A stretch of DNA of 64,000 nt, taken from contig NC_003283.11 in assembly GCF_000002985.6 (NCBI RefSeq), positions 1 through 64,000 of the forward strand, written 5' to 3'. The notes under the pieces are model-generated. The model was not told the DNA's origin. It made no database searches and saw only the letters and a list, made by a program, of their open reading frames with translations. A program made the translations under genes and the position numbers. The DNA comes from Caenorhabditis elegans. Taxonomy: Eukaryota > Nematoda > Chromadorea > Rhabditida > Rhabditidae. Numbering within the stretch: position 1 is the stretch's first letter; each line of letters opens with the position of its first letter. Below are positions 56,047-64,000 of this stretch, piece after piece.

Positions 56047-59000
56047 GGTGATCTGGAATTTATTGGAACTTAGAATACTGAGCTGGGTTTTCAGAAAACA
56101 AAAAAAGCTAGCAGCCGACACTTCACGGGTTATCTGAATTTTCCAAGGACCTTGGATTGGCACCGATTACTACTAATTAAAATTTCACCTAAAATTATTT
56201 ATTTCCTTACATTACAACTCTTTACGACCTGCTTACCAGGTAGGCAGGCACTGCCTATAAAGGCGACCTATCGCTGCCAAAATGAAGACCTCAAAAATTT
56301 TGAGAAAACAATATTTTGCTTTAATTTTATACCCCAATGAATTCCTATAACTAGGTTCATTCCATTGCACTAGTATTCAAGCTATTATTCAAAATTTTTT
56401 TTCCTATTGTATATTAGAGATTATGATGTGCAAGTTCTATGTACTTTATAGAATTTCAAATGAAATTCCTGCAAAACTACAAAAGAGATTCAAATTTGTT
56501 CGGTGGTATCTCTGTGGGAACAAAATCAAAATATCAAATTTTGTAGGTATGCTCTTTTTGAAACTTTTGAAAAAATTCTAGAAATTTCAGATTAATGGTT
56601 TAAACTTAGTAAGTGTGCTGCACTTGCTGGCTAACAAAAAACAAATAAGTTTTCAAAGTGATGCATTTCCTTATGCACCTGCCAACAACACGCCTAAGCT
56701 GAGCCGGATTAAGTTTTCTTCGTTTTTTAGGAGTTATTGTTCCTTAATATTTGTTGTTTAGGCATATCTATTCAATCGCACTTTTTATTTAAAAATCGCA
56801 CGGACTTGTGAGATCAGTAGATCTTTGAAGTAGAAAAATATTACTGTAGGAATGACGTGGTAGAGCACAAACTCTATTTTGAAGCCCCGCCGTTTTAAAA
56901 ATTAATTGTTTAATTTATAAAATAAAAAAACTATAAAAATACTATAAAATTCAAAAGAGTAACTTCCAAAAATTGTCCTACAGTGTTTCGAGTTTTATTA
57001 CGTTCTAGTTTTTTTCATGAAAATTTATTGATGCCAATCGATTTCAAATTCCAAAAAACCTACTATCACACAGTTTTAGAAAAATTTATGGAACACTACG
57101 GAAATAAGGTAAAAAAGATGTAAAAACGATCGTACAAGTTTCTTAGAGCCCCCTTCCGATTTTTGACATTTCTTGTAAAAACGACTGAATTTTGTTTCAT
57201 TTTATGATACAAAAAAATTGTAACACAATAATATAAAATTTCAGATTACTCGTTTTTTTACAACTTCTAGGGCTTCAATGGGAGGCAGGCGCGGTTTTAG
57301 GGCTTGACGCCTGCCTCCAACCAGGGCTGTGCGACATCCGGATTTTTCGACAAACCCTAATTTTTTCGGCGATCGGCATTTGCCGGTTGCCGAAAAAACC
57401 TGTTTTTCGGTACTTTTCGGCATTCTTAAAATATTCTCAAAATATTTGATGTTTTGTTGTTTTTCTTGTATTTTCTAAATCTAATTAGTTCAGTTCGAAA
57501 ATGATAAGGAGTGCCTTTGTTTAAATTTTCAAGCAAAGATCAATTTTATATGACCAGACTGTTGGGATAGTCAAAAAAGGATCCCAGAGGCAAGAACGAT
57601 TCAAAATAATTGTACAAGTACACAGCCATAGACAGCATACTTGATGGTTTTATGATGGGGTGACGATGTTATCAACTAAAAGAATATCTCCTCTATACGG
57701 CTAATAATTCGAATATTTTCATTTTTGGGAAGTTTTGGGAGTACAGGTGGCTGGAGTGTTCGGATACAATAGACACAGAGATGCCCCTTGATTTCAACTT
57801 AATCCCGGACTTCTTAATGAAACCTATGTCATTTGTCGCTCTGAACATTTTTCAGTACATTTCTTCAAAACTTTCGAGGTCCGTAACATGGCTCCAAATG
57901 TTAATTTTTGCAGATTTTTGATGATTTCTAGGATGTTAAGAGGTCAGAATTTGTTTTGAAATTTTGGTAAAATTTCAGATTTTTTTCAAAAAATTTTAAA
58001 AATTTCCAAAAAAAATTCTGAATGTTTGCCTGCCACTGAACATCCTAGAAATCATCAAAAATCTGCAAAAATTAACATTTGGAGCCATTTTACGGACCTT
58101 GAAAGTTGTGAAAAAATGCACTGAAAAATTTTCAGAGCGACTTTTTTCCAGTTCGAAATGCTCCTCTGCCGCTAAATTTTTTGTAGGGGCCTATTTAGAA
58201 GATGCTCTTTAACATAGGGTTCATTCAGAAGACCGGGATTAAGTTGAAATACTTCCCTTGTAAGCTCGTTAGGATTAAGTTTGATTGGGTTCCTTAAGAT
58301 TAACGCTTTAGACATATTTATTTTGATGAACTTGTTATTTAAAAATCGCCCGAACTCGTGAGATCAGAAGATCTCGGAAGTAAAAAAGGATTACTGTAGG
58401 AATGACGTGGCAGGACATTTTCTAGACAAAGCTTTGCAGAAATTATTTGATAACTTTTTTTTTCAGAAGTTATGCTCGTAACTTTTTACAATCTATACAT
58501 AATAACTATTCAAGTTCACATAAATTTTCAAATTTTCAAAGAAAAAAAATTGAAAAATATTTTTTAGGTAACCGCAAATATAAGCTTCCTTGATTAAATG
58601 AAGCGAAACCTCTTGGCATTACTAATGAGATCATTTTCTTGGGCTTGGTAATACTACAAACTTCAGAAATGAGTTTTCTTCAGAGATCACTGATGTTACA
58701 CAACTACAAACTACGTTAAATTTTTTAGGACAATTGTTTTTTATGTTTGCAAAATTAGCAAACAGGGTTTCAAATCAAGTATCAAAGAAAAAATGAGAAA
58801 ACCCCCTTTTTTTAAACAGCTTTATTCGGTAAATTGAGGCTGTTTTTTGTCAGGTAGGTCATCAAAACAGCTCAGATGCTACTCTACCAAAAATGGAAAT
58901 TCGGAGAGAAAACTTCAGAATATCGACAATTTGAAAATGTTTACTTAAATTTTTTAAAAAGTAGAATTTTTTTGGAAAGTTTCGAAAATTTGTTTTTCTT

Positions 59001-59266
59001 GAAAACTTAAACTTTCAAAATCTATCCACAAAATTATTTTTCCATTTCTAAAACCCACTGTAAGTGTGCAGTTTTCTAATTTTTGCTGACCTAAACTTTT
59101 CTAGCCAAGACCAAAAAGAACTAATTCGCTAGAAGAACAGGTTCTCGTACCCGCCACATTGTTTTCAAGTCTACAAACTCCAATGTGTTGGGTGATAAGA
59201 AATTGATAAAGTATAAAAGATGGAAATCAACCAAAAAATCTAGTTTGATAAAGTTAGATCATCAAA
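56047..59266. other. Divergent intergenic region between the SRT receptor and the P450
   Basis: This should contain both promoters. It holds a GGTAGGCAGGCA patch (56238-56255), a GGAGGCAGGCGCGG inverted pair (57279-57318), GCCGGTTGCCGAAAAA repeats (about 57380-57425) and a CAAGGG-family foldback (57787-58260). It also has two diverged copies of one sequence (GAGATCAG..GATCT..TTACTGTAGGAATGACGTGG) at about 56808-56865 and 58358-58412. No exon is supported. Confidence 0.55.
57787..58260. repeat. Foldback of the CAAGGG family, left end truncated
   Basis: GATTTCAACTTAATCCCGGAC at left and GACCGGGATTAAGTTGAAATACTTCCCTTG at right, with the AGTGCATTTTTTCACAAC arm seen at 31904. The left terminus is shortened or diverged. 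Confidence 0.65.
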
Positions 59267-62200
59267 ATGTCATTGATTCTGCCCTGTTTATTGATCATTT
59301 TACTTTTATTTATTGTATCATTCTGGAAAATAATGAAAAATATTTTAAAGTATCGAAAATACGATGATTTGGTGAGTTTTTTGGGGTTCTCAAAAAGAAA
59401 CATTTGTAATAATTTGCCGTTTTTGGAATATTATCTAAAAATTCAATATTGCACAAGAATTATATATTTTTCACTAAATTAATTTTATTTTTTATTTTTT
59501 TTTGTAAAAAAACTTTTATCGAACATTAATTTCCGATTTTTAAACAAAGAATTATTTTGGGGGTTTCTTCTAATCTAACTATTTGAGAATTAGTTATATT
59601 GATGTTTTAAAAAGCTTATCTGAAAAAAATTGGAGCTTTGCTCAAAGTTCAATTATATACATCTTTTTAGAAAAATCAATAATAGGCTCCACCTTTATTT
59701 TTTCTAATTTGTGGAAAATTTCCATAATTCCCACATATATATTCTAGTTAAAACATAGTTATATAAAATCCAACAAGAACATTAATTTGAGCTCTAAATT
59801 GTGAAACTTTTCAGCTCCCCGGTCCACCTGCTCATCCGATTTTTGGAAATACTAAAACATTCTCGAATAAAACCACAGAAGGTTAATTAATTGTTGTGAC
59901 AATATACCTAGTTGCAGCAAACAAAATTAATAAAATTTCAGAAATATTCCAAGCTCTGCGTGATCTTTTCAGTGAAGCGGTAGAGAAAGGTCAGAGCCTT
60001 ATAAGGCATAGAATCCTTGGAACATTCTATGTTTGGCCATTGGATGGGAAAACTGTTTCGGTGCGTTCACTATTTTTAGAGATTAGGGTACTACGGTGGT
60101 TTTTTTTAAGTCTCTAGAATTTTCCAAAAGATTCCAGTGTCTTACAGATTTTTTCAGTTTTCCAGAAGTTGTAGTTTTCTGGGAGCTTGCAGTATTAAGT
60201 ATTACATTTTTGCGTTGTGGGTTCCTTCAAAAACCGATAATTATTGATTTTTTAATTTTTTGTAGTCTCAACCGCTATTATAATAATTCAGATGACTTTT
60301 TTAAAGTTTTTTTTTTTCAGAAAATTCTGGAATCCACAACTGAGCTAGACAAAGGTGGACCCTATGAGTTTTTCAACGATTGGCTGGGTGGTGGAACCTT
60401 ATTGGAAGGATACGGGGAACGATGGAGGTCTCATAGAAAAATGTTAACTCCAACTTTTCATTTTGCTAAATTGGAAGGTTACTTTGAAGTTTTCAATACC
60501 GAATCCAGGGTGAGTTTGAATTGTTTTTTTTCATAAGAAGTCTTTAAGCTTTTGTAGAAATCCAAAAAAAATTCAGGTTGTGGTAGACTGCCTGGACAAA
60601 TTTGCAAAATCCGGAGAAACTGTGGATTTGTTCCCATTTTTCAAAAGATGCACATTGGATACTATTTGCAAAACAGCAATGGGTGCAAAAGTTGATGCAC
60701 AACTTCAAAATAGCCATCCGTACATTACTGCCATAGAACAAGCACTACAATTGGGTGTAAGTTTCACTTTTGGTTATTTTTAAGGTTGTGTTCCGCCCGT
60801 GGGTAGCAGAAAATGGCTTGTAATGAGCGAATATAACAGTGAGAAAATTTGTTTATTTGTATGCAATTTTCAATTAGTCTCCAGAAGTTTCCAGACCCTG
60901 TCAAAGATTTTGGAAACTTCCCATAACATTAAAAAAAATATTTTCCAAGAGTTTTCTAAAGTGGAAAACTAAAACTAGGTTTCTCAAGGCTTCTTTCTTG
61001 GCTTCTTTCTCTCTCTCTTCGTAGAATTTTTTCCAAAGATGTTTCTCATAAAATTTGAATTCCCGTAAACTTGAATTGATATCATTTCAAAAAATTTTGC
61101 GAAGGGCGCCAAATTTCACAACGAAACTTCTTGAAAACTTCTCAAAAAAAGTTATGGCGGCTCAAAAAATGGTCTAAACTTAGTTAAAATTCGACATTTG
61201 TCGGACTTAATAAATAAATTTTTACTAAATCTGGTTCAGTTTCCAGCCACTGTGACATTGATAAGTCGGTTAAGTTTTAGATTTAAATTATATTTAGGAC
61301 ATTTTATGTCATTTGAGCCGCCATAACTTTTTTGTGATGTTTTAAAGAAGTTGCATTATGAAATTCGGTGTTTTCAGGCAATTTCGGGTATAATTAAGCA
61401 ATACAAGAAATTCGACTACGCCACCTTTAAAAAACTGTTCATCCTTTTTTATGTTTTTATATTCAGGTGCTATACGCGATGAACCCACACCATCAAATTC
61501 CGGCAATTTACTGGGCTCTTGGCCACCAGAAGAAAAAAGACGAGTACTTTAATATTATGAAAACATTCACCCGCAATGTGATTGCTGAACGAAGAACTGC
61601 ACGTGAATCCGGAGAAGTTGAAAAAGAGACTTCCAAACGGAACATGAACTTTTTGGATATTCTACTGAGTAATGAGGAGTCAAGTGTACTGTCACCTGAA
61701 GACCTCCGCCAAGAAGTTGATACATTTATGTTTGCTGGACATGATACAACAACTACATCTGTGTCCTGGGTTTGTTGGAATCTTGCACATCATCCAGATA
61801 TTCAGCAGAACGTTTATGAAGAGATTGTCAGTGTTTTCGGAGAAGATCCAAATGAAGATGTCACTACGGAGGGAATCAAGAAATTGGAATATACTGAAAG
61901 AATGCTCAAAGAGTCGAAAAGAATTTGCCCAACTGTTCCCGCGGTTCTTCGGCAATTGATTAGTGATATGGAAATTGGTGAGTGGCTTCAGGAAAACAGC
62001 GAAATTTTTTATAACATTTTCAAGTTCAATCAAAAGTTTTAGCATTCAACTAACAAGAAAAGTATTTCAGCTTACTTTTAGACCTCAAAGAGAAGCCGAT
62101 ACCATTTGATAAAGGACCTTTAAAATAGGTCCCTAAAAATATGTAGCGGCGAACGAGCACTTTGAACTAGAAAAAAGTCGATCAGAAACTGCTATCAGTG

Positions 62201-63430
62201 CATCTTTTCACAACTTTAGAGCAGTGGTGGGAGGCAAACAATTTTTCCGGCAAATCGGCAATTTGGCGGATTTCCAGAATAACGGCACTTGCCGAAAAAT
62301 TTCGGCAAATCGCGGTTTTGCACATTTTTTTTGGAAAATTCAGAATTTCAATTTCATGCGGCATTATTACATGCATCCTATAAATGTTCCTACATCTATT
62401 TGGAAAAGTAAAAACTCTATGAAAATATCTTTTAAAAAACGGGAAACAATTTCAAAAAGGCACACTTTCAAGTGTATTCGATTTATAAAAATCCCTCTAA
62501 AAACTTCCGTCAAATTGATATCCAGCAAACGGTAAATTGACAATTTGCCGAAAATAAAAATTTCCGAGAAATCGGCAAACGGCGATTTTCCGATTTGCCG
62601 AACGGCAATGGCCGCCACAACCTAGAGGTCTGTTAAATTAATCCAAAATTAATCAAATGTTTTTAATTTCAAAATATCCTAAAAATCATTTAAAAAATTC
62701 AAAACATATCATTTGGAGCAATTTTATGGTGGTGAAAAAATGCACTGTAAGCAATTTCAGATCGACTTGTTCAAAGTGCTCGTTCACCGCTAATTTTTTG
62801 GTACTCTTCAATTTGAACATTAAAGAATTACATTTTTATGAAAAATATCATTTTCGACTATTTTTAAAAAATATTGTGATTACGTTTTAATTATTTGTAT
62901 TTGTTTTAACTTTGAAATTTTAAAAATTTACCATTGAAGAAAAAATGCTGAAAGACTGATTTCGTTGGCGATGTAAATATAAATAAACAGTGATATGAGT
63001 TTTTTAAAAATCAATTCCAAAACTCATTAAAAAAATTTTCAGGTGGTGTGCTCATCCCAGCTGGTGCAAACGTTGCGATAGCTCCAATGGCAATTCACAA
63101 AAACGCGAATATATATCAAAATCCAGACATATTTGATCCAGATCGTTTCCTACCTGAAGAAACTGCAAAACGACATGCCTATGACTTTATTCCCTTTTCT
63201 GCAGGGCTTCGGAACTGTATCGGGCAGAAGTTCGCCCAGCTAAACGAGAAAGTTATGGTTATACATCTTCTGAAAAACTTCAAAATTGAGCCAATGGGTG
63301 GATATTATTCAACGAAACAAGTTTTCGAGGTATTTTAATCTTGAAATTTTTGAATCTATGAATTATTTATTTGCAGCCTGTCGGAAAGCCGTCTAATGGG
63401 ATTCCAGTGAGATTGGTCAGACGTTTATAG
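59267..63430 (+). CDS. cyp-29A3: Cytochrome P450 of the CYP4 clan, probably cyp-29A3
   Basis: Exons 59267-59371, 59815-59881, 59942-60060, 60321-60509, 60577-60756, 61467-61977, 63043-63329 and 63377-63430 total 1512 nt, 503 residues, a normal P450 length. Residues 1-25 form the N-terminal membrane anchor, followed by the Pro-rich hinge LPGPPAHPIFGN. Helix C reads ERWRSHRK (W132, R136), helix I AGHDTTTTS (about 310-318), the ExxR pair is E369/R372, the PERF-like motif is FDPDRF, and the heme loop FSAGLRNCIG places the ligand at Cys449. All signatures are intact. Family chemistry: NADPH-dependent monooxygenation at the ER; CYP4-clan enzymes often hydroxylate fatty acids, but substrate is inferred only. 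The symbol rests on recollection of the gene at this locus and could be another CYP29 member. Confidence 0.9.
62222..62625. repeat. GGTGGGAGGCAAAC foldback element in P450 intron 6
   Basis: It begins GTGGTGGGAGGCAAACAATT and ends GGCAATGGCCGCCACAACC, with TTCCGGCAAATCGGCAATTT and inverse motifs inside. It is a member of the same family as 35695. Fragments of the CAAGGG family lie on both sides (62130-62215 and 62715-62800), so it seems to have inserted into an older element. Confidence 0.7.
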
Positions 63431-64000
63431 TGAATAACGTGTCGAGTAATTTGCCAATTTTTTCCATAGTATGTTATTGCGGAAAAATATTCGAATAAAT
63501 TGTGTTATCAACATTTATTTTTTAAATACTCTATAGCGTTTTGAGCTTCTGCAATTGACTTACCCCGCTAGCTACGTCACTTTAAAATTTACTACATTAA
63601 AATATTCAGAAATACAAATTCTATTTAATTTTTTAAAAAGTTAGATTTTTAGATTTCGCAGCTGTAAATAACAGGTGAGCGTATTTCAGAAGTAACACAT
63701 ATTTATTTATTCTCAAAATCTGTTTCTAGAAAGTATTCAAAATCGCAAAAATTGCCAGAAATCCGGAGATCTTCAGAGAATATTTCGGGAGATCATCTGA
63801 AATACTTTAGTTATTCTTTTAAAAAAATTATTCAAGACAAACGGCATTGTTTTCCATCAAAAAACGGAGATTGGGAAGCAGTTAGGTTGAGTGTATTCTG
63901 AAGTTTATCGCAATAATGTGAATCTGCTGATAGAGCTTGACTGTTGTTCATGAATATAATTGCACGAAGAGCGATCGATTGGGCAAACTAAAAACTTTAC
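63431..64000. other. 3' flank of the P450 gene
   Basis: Contains the P450 poly(A) signal AATAAA at 63494-63499, then AT-rich sequence with no recognisable exon to the window edge. Confidence 0.55.
63494..63499 (+). terminator. Poly(A) signal AATAAA of the P450 gene
   Basis: A canonical hexamer 64 bases after the TAG at 63428-63430. Confidence 0.7.

Overview
The window is the left end of Caenorhabditis elegans chromosome V. It opens with (CCTAAG)n, the nematode telomere repeat read from the left end. It is AT-rich and has short-consensus worm introns ending in TTTTCAG. Two genes are recognised from their spliced proteins: ife-3 (cap-binding eIF4E) and egl-8 (phospholipase C-beta). I recall both as neighbours at the left tip of V, on cosmid B0348. 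That recollection is from memory; no database was consulted. Exon coordinates were worked out by hand from splice consensus and reading phase. For every multi-exon gene listed, the summed coding length divides by three.

Layout. 1-326 is telomeric repeat with variant units and begins with GAATTC. 325-768 is a 172-bp subtelomeric tandem repeat. 793-2850 is repeat-rich, with one short coding-like, probably decayed minus-strand stretch. 2851-6511 (+) is a three-exon gene for a predicted secreted or lumenal protein with a Lys/Ser/Thr-rich tail. 6936-7818 (-) is ife-3, convergent with it. 7819-21006 has no supported gene and holds pyrimidine-rich promoter-like blocks, foldback elements, a degenerate telomere-like block and a 1.5-kb mariner-type inverted-repeat element. 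21007-43170 (+) is egl-8, with 22 modelled exons and repeat-loaded introns. 45467-46880 and 48922-49619 (+) are tandem duplicate LITAF-like genes. 49956-56046 (-) is a five-exon serpentine chemoreceptor of SRT type whose largest intron hosts a perfect-looking foldback element. 59267-63430 (+) is an eight-exon cytochrome P450 of the CYP4 clan, probably cyp-29A3.

The genes do not form a pathway or operon; spacing and mixed strands suggest independent transcription. EGL-8 cleaves PIP2 to DAG and IP3 downstream of Gq at synapses and other sites. IFE-3 is a translation factor. The LITAF-like proteins are small membrane-associated zinc proteins. The SRT protein is a putative chemoreceptor, and the P450 is probably a fatty-acid or xenobiotic oxidase.

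The most unusual signals are a 21-bp-unit repeat (core GGTGTCGGCTGCNACCCA) clustered in at least seven egl-8 introns; several alternative-splicing signals in egl-8 (tandem CAGCAG acceptor, in-frame 36-nt candidate microexon, poor GTGGTT donor followed by an in-frame stop); and a LITAF exon lying in the loop of a long inverted repeat.
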